From Sporomusaceae bacterium (GTDB lineage: Bacteria; Bacillota; Negativicutes; Acidaminococcales; JAJUGR01), in NCBI GenBank assembly GCA_029265905.1, contig JAJUGR010000021.1, positions 1 to 42,184 of the forward strand: DNA of 42,184 nt. Reading direction: 5' to 3'. Position numbers and translations under genes: made by a program. Under the pieces are notes generated by a model. It was not told where the DNA came from and searched no databases. It saw nothing but the letters and a program-made list of their open reading frames with translations. Shown here piece by piece: positions 1 to 10,007 of the stretch (its first letter is position 1; the number at the start of each line of letters is the position of its first letter).

Positions 1-36
1 AATTGTCGATTCTAGGGTAATCTTGTATTGGGCCAT
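1..36 (-). CDS. IS256-type transposase, N-terminal fragment cut by the window edge
   Basis: The minus strand reads ATG at 36-34 and gives MAQYKITLESTI before the window ends. A GGAGG lies at the right distance upstream. This N-terminus resembles IS256-family transposases as I remember them, which commonly begin MAQY-I/L-T. Only 12 residues are visible, so the family call rests on this short match plus the candidate element end at 112-138. The DDE catalytic core would lie outside the window. Confidence 0.5.
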   Translation of the reverse strand, partial: MAQYKITLESTI

Positions 37-111
37 GCTCTTTTACCTCCGGTTCTGTAATGTTGGGGTAGCAACTACATTCTACCGGATTTTAGAGCCT
101 GGCCCTATTCC

Positions 112-138
112 TTTTTACACAATTATACGGACTTAATC
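112..138 (-). mobile_element. Candidate terminal end of the IS256-type element
   Basis: About 75-100 bases upstream of the transposase start the minus strand reads GTCCGTATAATTGTGTAAAA, where the terminal inverted repeat of an IS256-type element is expected. The partner end is outside the window, so neither the inverted repeat nor a target duplication can be checked. The exact boundary is uncertain; the stop codon of the neighbouring small ORF lies inside or at the edge of this end. Confidence 0.4.
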
Positions 139-381
139 GCCTTTCAACCGGGCTAATTCGACCTTTTCTTCTAAATAGTACCAATGTACGGATTTTTCAA
201 GCGTGCACCGAATCGCATCTATGTCGCCCACTAACGCGAGTTGTTTCATTTTAAGCAAGTTACAGCCATTGGCAGAAAAATAATTCGCGGCATAAAAACT
301 CCGGCGTTTCATCCACTTGCGATAGTAAGCAAAGTCCCGACTGTCTGTTTTGATCTGCCAGATCGCCATAGAGGCATTCAC
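133..381 (-). CDS. Small hypothetical protein, possibly truncated by an insertion sequence
   Basis: An 82-residue reading frame with an excellent ribosome binding site (AGGAAGG, 6 bases before the ATG at 381), which favours the first ATG over the one at residue 5. I do not recognise the family. The sequence is rich in aromatic and basic residues, with no signal peptide or membrane segment. The last codons and the TAA stop coincide with the candidate insertion-sequence end at 112-138, so the natural C-terminus may have been replaced. The EAL/GGDEF gene lies upstream on the same strand, about 50 bases away. Confidence 0.5.
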   Translation of the reverse strand: MNASMAIWQIKTDSRDFAYYRKWMKRRSFYAANYFSANGCNLLKMKQLALVGDIDAIRCTLEKSVHWYYLEEKVELARLKGD

Positions 382-429
382 AACCTTCCTATTGTTGGCT
401 TTGGACGATCAACTACAGTGAAATACCAT

Positions 430-2214
430 TCATCCGTCAATCAACCAGATCGATTGCGGGTATTTCTTGGCTTGCCTTTTAAGCCCCGCCGCGGCTTCGC
501 CGAGTTCGAGAAAATTGCCGAATCGGCGGTTAGCGTTGGTTACCACGGCGATGGATATCGTCATGACCGGGAAGCGTTCTTCAACTCCGCACCTGTTAAG
601 AACGGAAATGAACCCCTTTTCCAGGTCTTCAGCGGAATAAAGGCCATGCATTTCGTCATCAAAGCGCCTGACGATGAAATCGCACAGCTTGGGCGCTAAT
701 TCCGGCGTAGTGACGATCAGAAAATCATCGCCCCCGATATGGCCAAGAAAGTCGTTTGAGCCGCCAAATTCGGCAAGAGCGGCGCTGCAGAGCCCCGCAG
801 TCTGCACAAGGGCCTTATCGCCATGTTCAAATCCGTAGCGATCGTTAAACGCCTTGAAATTATCAATGTCCAGATACAAAACGGCGAACGGGTTATCGTT
901 CTTCACCTGTTCCTTCAAGCATTCTTCAATCATCACGTTGCCTGGCAGACCGGTTAGCGGATTGGCATGAAAGGCGTTGCGAATCTGCAGTTGTGTCAAA
1001 TGGTTTAACAGGTTCATTATCGAAACGGTTCCCAGGTAGTGGTCTTCTTTGACCACGATGATCAGGTCATAGAGGTTCTCTTCTTTTCTTTCTTGGGCGA
1101 GTCGGGCAACCGCTTCTAAGGGCAGAGCGGCCGATACGATCAACGGCGCATCATCCATCAATTTTTTGATCGGGCGCATCCTGTACAGGGAAATACCATA
1201 GTTTGACCCCAGGTGATAGTAAAGACGGGTGCGCATCATCAGCCCGAGCGGTTTTTTGCCGTCGGTGACGACGATGCCCTGCAAGTAGCTATGGCGCTCA
1301 AATAATTGTTCCACAACCTGAACGTTTTCCTCTAGAACGACCGTCGGCGTGGCATCGACAATGTCGCCGACGGTCAGCCCAAAGCCCTCGCTCCAAAGCG
1401 TTTCTTTATGCCGCTTTTCATGTTCCATTGCGATGCGCTGACGCTTTTCTTCTAACACGACAGGTGGTGGCACCTCCGGTCTGGCAAGATAAAATCCTTG
1501 GGCATAGTCAACATTCAGTCGCATCAGGCTCAGGAGTTCCGCCAGCGTTTCCACGCCTTCGCCGATCACTTTTGCGCGGCAGGAACGGGCGATATCAACC
1601 ATAGCCTTGACCATGTCCTGCTTGAGCGGGTTCTGTTCGAGATTTGTAATAAAAGCACGGTCGATCTTTATGTAATCGGGATTTAATTCCGCAATAGACT
1701 GCAGGCTGGAATAGCCGGCGCCGGCATCGTCTATCGCGATGCCAAAACCCTGCCGCCGGTAATGATCGATAGAGCGGCGGAAGGTGTCAAAATTACTGAT
1801 AGCGGAATGCTCAGTAATTTCCAGGATGATTTGCCGCGGATCGAGCCCGTGTTCAGCCAGTATTTTACGGGTCATTCCTGACAGAAAGGCCGGATCATCA
1901 ATGACGGACGGCGTGATGTTTAAAAACAGGTGATCCTGTATGGCATAACGCACGGCGCTCGCAATCGCCATTTCACGACACAAATGTTCCAGCGCCATTA
2001 ACTGGTTTTCTTCTTGCGCACACTGGAAAAGCGCCGCTGGCGAAAACAACCGGCTGCCTTCCGGCCCGCGGCTGAGCGCTTCATACCCCAAGGTGTCCCC
2101 CGTATGCAAATCGACGATCGGCTGAAACCGAGTGCTGATCGCCTTTTTCCGTAATACAGAAAATAACTCCAATGACAATGGTCTTTGCTCGGTTGCGGAT
2201 AAACTTAACACCAA
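430..2214 (-). CDS. Cyclic-di-GMP signalling protein with EAL, CBS-pair and GGDEF domains
   Basis: A 594-residue cytoplasmic protein without membrane segments. The N-terminal EAL phosphodiesterase domain (about 20-250) keeps its catalytic set: EALSR at 45-49, the Asn of LNITP, LEITE at 131-135, DDAGAGYSS at 162-170, KIDR at 183-186 and EGVE at 219-222. A CBS-pair-like region (about 280-405) follows, then a GGDEF domain with GGDDF at 494-498. No RxxD inhibitory site is seen just before it. The protein could both make and degrade cyclic-di-GMP, or one domain may be regulatory. The start is TTG at 2214, 9 bases after AAGGAG; GTG at 2211 is an alternative. It diverges from the ahb operon. Confidence 0.88.
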   Translation of the reverse strand: MVLSLSATEQRPLSLELFSVLRKKAISTRFQPIVDLHTGDTLGYEALSRGPEGSRLFSPAALFQCAQEENQLMALEHLCREMAIASAVRYAIQDHLFLNITPSVIDDPAFLSGMTRKILAEHGLDPRQIILEITEHSAISNFDTFRRSIDHYRRQGFGIAIDDAGAGYSSLQSIAELNPDYIKIDRAFITNLEQNPLKQDMVKAMVDIARSCRAKVIGEGVETLAELLSLMRLNVDYAQGFYLARPEVPPPVVLEEKRQRIAMEHEKRHKETLWSEGFGLTVGDIVDATPTVVLEENVQVVEQLFERHSYLQGIVVTDGKKPLGLMMRTRLYYHLGSNYGISLYRMRPIKKLMDDAPLIVSAALPLEAVARLAQERKEENLYDLIIVVKEDHYLGTVSIMNLLNHLTQLQIRNAFHANPLTGLPGNVMIEECLKEQVKNDNPFAVLYLDIDNFKAFNDRYGFEHGDKALVQTAGLCSAALAEFGGSNDFLGHIGGDDFLIVTTPELAPKLCDFIVRRFDDEMHGLYSAEDLEKGFISVLNRCGVEERFPVMTISIAVVTNANRRFGNFLELGEAAAGLKRQAKKYPQSIWLIDG

Positions 2215-2300
2215 TCAGGCACGCTCCTTACAGTAGGCAATTGTCTTTTCCCATGTTGTATCTCTCCCACTCTTATTGTACCCAGATAAAGCGGGCTCGC

Positions 2301-2350
2301 TGTTAATTTAGTGTTATTATTTGATTAACACGCAAGAAACTGATTAATAC
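2301..2350. promoter_or_regulatory. A/T-rich repeats in the EAL/ahb divergent region
   Basis: In the 250-base region between the divergent EAL gene and ahbC there is a direct repeat, TGATTAACAC at 2322-2331 and TGATTAATAC at 2341-2350, 19 bases start to start. It overlaps an inverted repeat, GTGTTA at 2311 and TAACAC at 2326. This looks like an operator. It does not fit the spacing of clostridial Rex or an FNR box, so the regulator is unknown. Confidence 0.3.
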
Positions 2351-2464
2351 ACCCTGGCGTCTAACGGCCGCGCCCCCTACCCAAGAGAAAAAAGGGTTTC
2401 CGCTGGTTTTTGTCAAAATAGTCATTACATTGTCACCGGAATTGATGTTTGGGAGGGTGTCGTT

Positions 2465-3649
2465 ATGATCAGCTTTTCCCGACTGCTATTAGGCCAAGAA
2501 CATTACGGAGACAGCCTCAGATATCACCATTCGGCAAAGGGGCATACCCGCGGCGCGGCGCAGGGTCTGGGGCCGGTCGTCGTCTGGAACTGCACGCGCG
2601 CCTGCAATCTCGCCTGCCGCCACTGCTACGCCGGCGCGACGCCGCAGGCGGCGCAACAGGAGCTCTCGACCGAGGAAGCCAAAACCCTCCTCGATTCGCT
2701 AGCGGCCGCCGATGTCCCTGTGCTGCTCGTATCCGGCGGCGAGCCGCTGCTGCGAAGCGACCTGTTTGAGCTGCTGGAGCATGCCGCCGCCATCGGGCTG
2801 CGCACGGTCATTTCGACGAACGGCACGCTGATCACGCCAGCAATCGCGCACCGCATCAAAGCCCTCGGCGTCAGCTATGTCGGCATCAGCCTGGACGGTC
2901 TGCACGAGGTCAACGACGCCTTTCGCGGCAAAGCGGGGGCGTATGACCAGACGCTATCCGGCTTCCGCAACTGCCACGCCGTCGGACAAAAGACCGGCCT
3001 GCGCCTTTCTTTGAGCCGGACGACCTTCCGCGAGCTGTTGCGCATTTTCGATCTGATCGAACAAGAGCGCATCCAGCGGGTCTGCTTCTATCACCTGGTC
3101 TACTCCGGCCGGGGCGAAGCGATGAAAGGCGAGGATCTGACGCCGCAAGAAACGCGGGCGACCTTGGACTACGTCATCGAAAAAACCCTGGACTTCGGGC
3201 GGCGCAATATCGCCACGGAAATCCTCACCGTTGACAACCACTGCGACGGCGTTTACCTGTATGAATACATGAAGCAGCGCGACCAAGCCAAAGCGGAAGA
3301 AATCAAGCGCCTCCTGTCGCGCGGCGGCGGCAACCGCTCCGGCATGGCCATCGGCGCCGTCGACTGGGAGGGCCACGTCTATATCGACCAGTTCACGCGC
3401 AGCCTGCCGCTGGGCAACATCCGCGAACGCGCCTTCGGCGAAATCTGGCAGGGGGCGGACAGCGAACTGCTGGCCAAGCTGCGCAACCGAAAAAGCCACC
3501 TGAACGGGCGCTGCCGGCATTGCCGGCATATAGCGCTCTGCAACGGCAATTTCCGGGCCAGGGCGCTCAGCACCGGCGACTTGTGGGCCTCCGATCCTGC
3601 CTGCTATTTCACCGACGACGAGATCGGGCTGGGAGGTTCGCCATGCTGA
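2465..3649 (+). CDS. ahbC: Radical SAM 12,18-didecarboxysiroheme deacetylase (AhbC / NirJ1 type)
   Basis: A 394-residue radical SAM enzyme, the full family length. The [4Fe-4S]/SAM motif CNLACRHC covers Cys47, Cys51 and Cys54, followed by the SAM-binding VSGGEPLL. A C-terminal cysteine cluster (CRHCRHIALC) probably binds a second cluster. In the alternative heme pathway AhbC removes the acetate side chains of 12,18-didecarboxysiroheme to give iron-coproporphyrin III. The N-terminus MISFSRLL is typical of the Firmicute NirJ1 branch. The start follows GGGAGGG. The next gene overlaps by 7 bases, and the full ahbC-D-A-B set supports the assignment. Some databases name this branch after heme d1 synthesis, but with both decarboxylase subunits present heme b is the likelier product. 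Confidence 0.88.
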   Translation: MISFSRLLLGQEHYGDSLRYHHSAKGHTRGAAQGLGPVVVWNCTRACNLACRHCYAGATPQAAQQELSTEEAKTLLDSLAAADVPVLLVSGGEPLLRSDLFELLEHAAAIGLRTVISTNGTLITPAIAHRIKALGVSYVGISLDGLHEVNDAFRGKAGAYDQTLSGFRNCHAVGQKTGLRLSLSRTTFRELLRIFDLIEQERIQRVCFYHLVYSGRGEAMKGEDLTPQETRATLDYVIEKTLDFGRRNIATEILTVDNHCDGVYLYEYMKQRDQAKAEEIKRLLSRGGGNRSGMAIGAVDWEGHVYIDQFTRSLPLGNIRERAFGEIWQGADSELLAKLRNRKSHLNGRCRHCRHIALCNGNFRARALSTGDLWASDPACYFTDDEIGLGGSPC

Positions 3650-4629
3650 TTTCCTGGAACACGACGAAGCGCTGCAACCTGTTTTGCCGCCACTGCTACC
3701 GCGAGTCAGGCCCGCAGGCCGATACAAGCGGCGAACTGACCACGGCGGAGGGCCTGTCCCTGCTCAAAGAAATCAAAGCGGCCGGCTTTCACCTTTTGAT
3801 TTTAAGCGGCGGCGAGCCGCTGCTCAGAGACGACATCGTCGAACTGGTGGCCGCCGCCAAGGCGGAAGGCCTTATCCCGGCGATGGGCACAAACGGCGTC
3901 CTGTTGACGCCGGACCTAGCCAAAGCCCTAGCGTCGGCCGGGCTGCGCGGGATCGCGATCAGCGTCGACAGTCTGGATCCCGCCTACCACGATGCGTTTC
4001 GCGGCCAAAGCGGCGCCTACGCCAAGACGCAAGCGGGCATTGAAAACGCCCTGGCCGCCGGCCTGCGCGTGCAGATCAACCTTACGCTGACGGAACAGAA
4101 CCAGGGCGAATTCGACAAAATGGTCAGCTACTACGAGCAAAAAGGCGTGCACGCCATCCACCCTTTTTTCCTTGTCCCGACCGGACGGGCGCGCTCCATG
4201 GGCGAAGAAGAATTGAAGGCAAGCGCCTATTTTTCCATGATCCGCAACATCCTGGAGCGGCAGAGCAGCACCGCGCTGGAGCTCAAGCCAACCTGCGCGC
4301 CCCAGTTCATGCCGATGGCCAAGGAGTTGGGGCTGGCGCAGCGCTTTACGCGGGGCTGCCTGGCGGGCACGGCCTATTGCTGCATCCTGCCCCACGGGGA
4401 CGTGCACGTCTGCCCTTACCTGCCGGTCGCCGTCGGCAACGTGCGCCAGACGCCCTTTTCCGCCCTGTGGCGAGACAGCGGCATTTTCAACAAGCTCAGA
4501 GACTTCGCCAATTACGAGGGCCGCTGCGGCCAGTGCGCCGACATCGCCATCTGCGGCGGCTGCCGGGCGCGCGCCTATTTTTACAGCGGAAATTATTTGG
4601 CCGAGGAGCCCTGGTGCTTCAGGAGGTGA
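3643..4629 (+). CDS. ahbD: Radical SAM heme synthase (AhbD / NirJ2 type)
   Basis: A 328-residue radical SAM protein starting at ATG 3643 behind GGGAGG. The reading frame is open further upstream, but that part overlaps ahbC and has no start signal. The cluster motif is CNLFCRHC (Cys11, Cys15, Cys18), followed by LSGGEPLL. A C-terminal set of cysteines (CGQCADIAICGGC and a late Cys) matches the auxiliary cluster of AhbD. The enzyme decarboxylates the two propionates of iron-coproporphyrin III to vinyls, giving heme b anaerobically. Its overlap with ahbC suggests translational coupling. Confidence 0.88.
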   Translation: MLISWNTTKRCNLFCRHCYRESGPQADTSGELTTAEGLSLLKEIKAAGFHLLILSGGEPLLRDDIVELVAAAKAEGLIPAMGTNGVLLTPDLAKALASAGLRGIAISVDSLDPAYHDAFRGQSGAYAKTQAGIENALAAGLRVQINLTLTEQNQGEFDKMVSYYEQKGVHAIHPFFLVPTGRARSMGEEELKASAYFSMIRNILERQSSTALELKPTCAPQFMPMAKELGLAQRFTRGCLAGTAYCCILPHGDVHVCPYLPVAVGNVRQTPFSALWRDSGIFNKLRDFANYEGRCGQCADIAICGGCRARAYFYSGNYLAEEPWCFRR

Positions 4630-4632
4630 CAT

Positions 4633-5088
4633 ATGGACGCGCTTGACCGGAAACTGCTGAACCTGCTTCAAGAAGGCTTGCCGCTGGAAAAGGACCCCTA
4701 CGCAATCGTTTCCAGGCAACTGGGCGTCACGCGTTCGGAAGTGGCCGAGCGCATCAAGCGCCTGCTGAATGAAGGCTATATCCGGCGCCTGGGCGGCACG
4801 TTTGACAGCAAGGCCATGGGCTATGAGAGCATCCTGGTCGGCCTGCGCGCAAGCGAAGAACAGTTTGCCGACGTGGCGCGGTACGTCAACGCCTGCCCCG
4901 GCGTCACGCACAATTACCGCCGCAGCGGCTTTTTGAACATGTGGTTTACCCTCTCCTTTTGCAGCAGCGCGCAAAAGGAGGCGCTGTTGCAGGGCCTGCG
5001 CGACACCTTCGCCTTGTCCGACGTCTTTGAATTTCCCAAGGTAAAAAGCTTCAAGCTGCGCGTATTTTTTGACATGGAGGGCGGGTGA
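4633..5088 (+). CDS. ahbA: Siroheme decarboxylase subunit, Lrp/AsnC-like (AhbA)
   Basis: A 151-residue protein with an N-terminal Lrp/AsnC helix-turn-helix (about 5-55) and a C-terminal ferredoxin-like domain. These proteins look like regulators, but AhbA/AhbB (NirD/L/G/H relatives) form the enzyme that decarboxylates siroheme to 12,18-didecarboxysiroheme. The gene starts three bases after the ahbD stop, behind AGGAGGTG. It is paralogous to the next gene. Which of the two is AhbA and which AhbB is assigned by order only. A pure regulatory role is the less likely alternative given the ahbC/D neighbours. Confidence 0.82.
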   Translation: MDALDRKLLNLLQEGLPLEKDPYAIVSRQLGVTRSEVAERIKRLLNEGYIRRLGGTFDSKAMGYESILVGLRASEEQFADVARYVNACPGVTHNYRRSGFLNMWFTLSFCSSAQKEALLQGLRDTFALSDVFEFPKVKSFKLRVFFDMEGG

Positions 5089-5093
5089 AGCCA

Positions 5094-5558
5094 ATGGACG
5101 CCGTCGAGCGACAATTGATCAAAGCCTTGCAGGGCTCCCTGCCTTTGGCGGAAAATCCTTACCAGGCCTTGGGCGAGCGCCTCGGCCTGTCAGAAGAGGA
5201 ACTGGTGCAGCGGCTCGCGGCCTTAAAAGCATCGGGCTGCCTAAAGCGCATCGGGGCCATCTTGCGCCACCAGCAATCCGGCTATCGCGCCAACGCCCTG
5301 GCTGTGTTCCTGGTCGACGCCGCCGCCATCGACGCCGTCGGCCAGGCGCTGGCGCAAAGCCCGCTCGTCAGCCACAGCTACGAGCGCAAGGCCTACGACG
5401 CATGGCCGTACAACCTGTACGCCATGCTGCACAGCCGGGACGCCCAAAAAATCGACGCTTTCGTCCATGGTTTCGCCGCGGCGCACGGCATCACACGCTT
5501 CGAAATCCTCGACAGCCAGGAGGAATTGAAAAAAACGAGCATGACGTATTATCCATAG
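5094..5558 (+). CDS. ahbB: Siroheme decarboxylase subunit, Lrp/AsnC-like (AhbB)
   Basis: About 154 residues, paralogous to the preceding subunit: MDAVERQLIKAL here against MDALDRKLLNLL there. It has the same helix-turn-helix plus sensor-like fold and is the expected partner in the siroheme decarboxylase heterodimer. ATG 5094 matches the start of its paralogue. GTG 5085 is an alternative that would overlap ahbA by four bases and sits 4 bases after GGAGG. It is the last gene of the operon, and its stop touches a strong terminator. Confidence 0.82.
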   Translation: MDAVERQLIKALQGSLPLAENPYQALGERLGLSEEELVQRLAALKASGCLKRIGAILRHQQSGYRANALAVFLVDAAAIDAVGQALAQSPLVSHSYERKAYDAWPYNLYAMLHSRDAQKIDAFVHGFAAAHGITRFEILDSQEELKKTSMTYYP

Positions 5559-5614
5559 CATAAAAAGAATGGACTGCCTCAAAAACGGTTTGAGGCAGTC
5601 CATTCTTTTTATGC
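5558..5614. terminator. Bidirectional terminator between ahbB and katG
   Basis: A perfect 26-base inverted repeat (5558-5583 with 5589-5614) and a five-base loop. The outer part is AAAAAGAA/TTCTTTTT, giving a T-run on either strand. It closes the ahb operon and the convergent katG. Confidence 0.92.
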
Positions 5615-5639
5615 TAAAACCTATACGCTTTTTCTAAAC

Positions 5640-7850
<2,211 letters not shown>

Positions 7851-7933
7851 TTATTCAATTCATGTATCCGCTAGACAAATTGCCGAATTTGCACGAGTCC
7901 TCGAGGCGCACCGACGGACTGCCGAACTACCGC

Positions 7934-8428
7934 TTAATATTTGATAAATTTGCTTCCCGGGACGCCGCAGATGCTGCATTTCTCCGGAACAAACTTTTCG
8001 ATATTCCCACAGACCGGGCACAGGTAATAGAATACTTCTTCCGTCTGGTCAAGATTCTCCAGGGCCTCCTGGTACAGCCTTGCATGAACTTCTTCCGCCT
8101 TCATCGCATAGGTGAACGAGAGCAGCGCCGCCTTATTGCCTTCCGCTTCGGCAGCTTTGACGAAATCAGGGTACATGTCCCTGTATTCATGGGTTTCGCC
8201 CGCCACGGCGTCTTTTAAGTTGTCGGCCGTCGTGGAGATTTTCCCCGCCACCTCCAAATGCTTCAAGGCATGCAGGGTTTCCGCATCAGAAGCAGCCTTG
8301 AACAGCTTGGCGGCATTCAGTTTTCCGTCCTTCTCCGCCTTCTTCGAGTACGCCAGGTATTTTCTGTTCGCCTGCGACTCTCCGGCGAAGGCCTCCATCA
8401 GGTTAGCGAGCGTTTTGCTGTCATTCAT
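7934..8428 (-). CDS. rbr: Rubrerythrin
   Basis: A 164-residue peroxide reductase of anaerobes. The ferritin-like diiron domain has the expected ligands (Glu17, Glu50, His53, Glu78, Glu81, Glu112, His115). The C-terminal rubredoxin-like domain binds one iron through Cys137, Cys140, Cys151 and Cys154. The frame extends upstream, but AGGGGG precedes the ATG at 8428, and rubrerythrins begin this way. katG lies 98 bases downstream on the same strand, so the two may be co-transcribed as a peroxide defence unit. Confidence 0.93.
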   Translation of the reverse strand: MNDSKTLANLMEAFAGESQANRKYLAYSKKAEKDGKLNAAKLFKAASDAETLHALKHLEVAGKISTTADNLKDAVAGETHEYRDMYPDFVKAAEAEGNKAALLSFTYAMKAEEVHARLYQEALENLDQTEEVFYYLCPVCGNIEKFVPEKCSICGVPGSKFIKY

Positions 8429-8535
8429 GTTTTTATCCCCCTTATTTTTATTGATGCTATGATCTGCCGCGAGAACTTCCACCTTCACCCAAGCGGCGTT
8501 TTCACATTAGCCGCTTATGGCAATCGGTGTTGCGC

Positions 8536-8565
8536 ATTGTAAATAATTCTAACTTTTTCGCTCAA
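8536..8565 (-). promoter_or_regulatory. Rubrerythrin promoter with PerR-like box
   Basis: On the minus strand TTGAGC (8565-8560), an 18-base spacer and TACAAT (8541-8536) form a good vegetative promoter about 110 bases before rbr. The interval 8552-8538 reads TTAGAATTATTTACA, matching 10 of 14 defined positions of the PerR box TTATAATNATTATAA. Repression by PerR is inferred. Confidence 0.45.
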
Positions 8566-8615
8566 TCCCTCCTTTTCACCCTGGTTTTTTCAGGAGCTGC
8601 ACGCCTCGGCAACAG

Positions 8616-8651
8616 AAAAAAAGCGGCTGCCGACCCTTAGTCGACAGCCGC
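8616..8651 (-). terminator. Terminator of the buk-ptb-OFOR operon
   Basis: On the minus strand GCGGCTG pairs with CAGCCGC, with an inner GTCGAC/GGTCGG extension. The stem (8651-8623) is followed by seven T residues (8622-8616). It lies 20 bases after the gamma-subunit stop. Its sequence resembles the terminator at 16921-16956. Confidence 0.85.
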
Positions 8652-8670
8652 AACCTTGTTGGGAACGATT

Positions 8671-9252
8671 TTACAAAACCGCTTCAGCAACCAGGCCGTT
8701 TGCGCAAAGCAAATTCACTTTGCCGCCCGCCATCCCCAGCTTTACCGCCTGGAGGTTCGCCTCGCGAAGCTGCGGCTTCTTCTTGCCGACCACCTCGTCG
8801 ATCGACCTTTCAATGCTGGCCAGATTGGCCGTCTGCAAGTAGTTGACCAAGGCCCCCAGGCAGACCATGTTGGCCAAACCCGGGTTGCCGGCCTCCGCCG
8901 CCAGCTCACCCGCCGGGACGCGAACGAGCCGAATATCAGCGCGACAATGATCCGCCTTGACGACGGAACCGTTGACGACCAAAACGCCGCCCGGCTTGAT
9001 GAACGGCATGAATTTTTCATAGGCGGGCTGGTTTAGCACGATGCCGGCATCGGCGCATTCAAGCACGGTCGAGTTGATCGCCTTGTCGGAGAGAATGACC
9101 GAGCAGTTGGCCGTCCCCCCGCGCATTTCCGGTCCGTAGGAGGGGATCCAGCAAACCTCCCGCCCGTCGAGCATGCCGGCGTAAGCCAGAATCTTGCCGA
9201 TAAAAAGCACCCCTTGCCCGCCGAAGCCAGCCAATATAATCTTGTCAATCAT
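8671..9252 (-). CDS. 2-oxoacid:ferredoxin oxidoreductase, gamma subunit
   Basis: A 193-residue subunit of a 2-oxoacid:acceptor oxidoreductase. The N-terminus IILAGFGGQGVLFIGKILA is diagnostic of the gamma domain, and SYGPEMRGG follows. Together with alpha and beta it converts a 2-oxoacid and CoA to acyl-CoA, CO2 and reduced ferredoxin. The ATG at 9252 overlaps the beta stop by four bases. The butyrate-kinase and phosphotransacylase partners suggest a branched-chain or similar 2-oxoacid as substrate (VOR-like), but 2-oxoglutarate cannot be excluded from sequence. Confidence 0.9.
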   Translation of the reverse strand: MIDKIILAGFGGQGVLFIGKILAYAGMLDGREVCWIPSYGPEMRGGTANCSVILSDKAINSTVLECADAGIVLNQPAYEKFMPFIKPGGVLVVNGSVVKADHCRADIRLVRVPAGELAAEAGNPGLANMVCLGALVNYLQTANLASIERSIDEVVGKKKPQLREANLQAVKLGMAGGKVNLLCANGLVAEAVL

Positions 9253-10007
9253 AGGTCCTTGACCTCCTCCGCCACCTTGATCTCGCCGACCGGATAGACA
9301 GGCAGCATGTTTTCCCGCAGCCACTTGAGGCAGTCGACCGGGCTCATGCCCCAGTTGGAGGGACAGGTCGACAGAATGCTGACGAAGGCGAAGCCCAGCC
9401 CTTCTTGCTGAATTCGAAACGCCTTTTTCAGCATTTTTTTCGTCAGCAGAATGTTCTTCGGCGAATCAACCGAACCGGACGCCACATAGACCGCCCCCTC
9501 CAGCGCAGCCAGCGTTTTGGGCAGGTTGATCGGCGGCCCGGCCAGCGCCACATCGCGGCCATACGGGCTGGTGGTCGTTTTTTGCCCCACCAGGCTCGTC
9601 GGGGCCATCTGCCCGCCGGTCATGCCGAAAACGGCGTTATTCACCATGATCGACGTGATGTTCTCCCCCCGGGCGGCAACGTGGATGGCGTGCGCCGTCC
9701 CAATCGCCGCAATGTCGCCGTCCCCCTGATAGGTAAAGACCAAACGGTCCGGGCGGGCCCGCTTGATGCCGGTGGCAATGGCTTGCGCCCGGCCGTGGGG
9801 GCCGCCGACCATGTCGCAGCTGAGCATGTCGAGCATGAACCCCGAGCAGCCGACCGGCGCCACGCCGATCGTCGTGCCGATGATGTCCAGCTCCTCCAGC
9901 ACCTCGCCGATCAGGCGGTGAATGATCCCGTGCGTGCAGCCGGGGCAGTAATGAAACGGCACTTCTGTCAAGCCCTTGGGACGCTTTAAGACCGGCACCA
10001 GGCTCAT
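9249..10007 (-). CDS. 2-oxoacid:ferredoxin oxidoreductase, beta (thiamine pyrophosphate) subunit
   Basis: A 252-residue TPP-binding subunit. HYCPGCTHG at 19-27 is the usual beta N-terminus. The TPP/Mg motif is GDGD at 95-98 with the NNAVFGMTGGQ segment downstream. The start is ATG 10007, overlapping the alpha gene by four bases behind GGAGGTGAC. The upstream open frame is only a shadow of alpha. The decarboxylation and electron transfer occur here, and electrons pass to the ferredoxin subunit encoded upstream. Confidence 0.92.
   Translation of the reverse strand: MSLVPVLKRPKGLTEVPFHYCPGCTHGIIHRLIGEVLEELDIIGTTIGVAPVGCSGFMLDMLSCDMVGGPHGRAQAIATGIKRARPDRLVFTYQGDGDIAAIGTAHAIHVAARGENITSIMVNNAVFGMTGGQMAPTSLVGQKTTTSPYGRDVALAGPPINLPKTLAALEGAVYVASGSVDSPKNILLTKKMLKKAFRIQQEGLGFAFVSILSTCPSNWGMSPVDCLKWLRENMLPVYPVGEIKVAEEVKDL

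Noticed and set aside
2409-2438. Vegetative promoter for ahbC from TTGTCA elements
   Set aside because: Two TTGTCA sequences are present, but neither has a usable -10 at 16-18 bases.
3928-5094. Long minus-strand open frame opposite ahbD and ahbA
   Set aside because: GC-rich shadow: the plus strand encodes well conserved radical SAM and Lrp-like proteins with SD sequences, and the minus frame has no recognisable domain or ribosome binding site.
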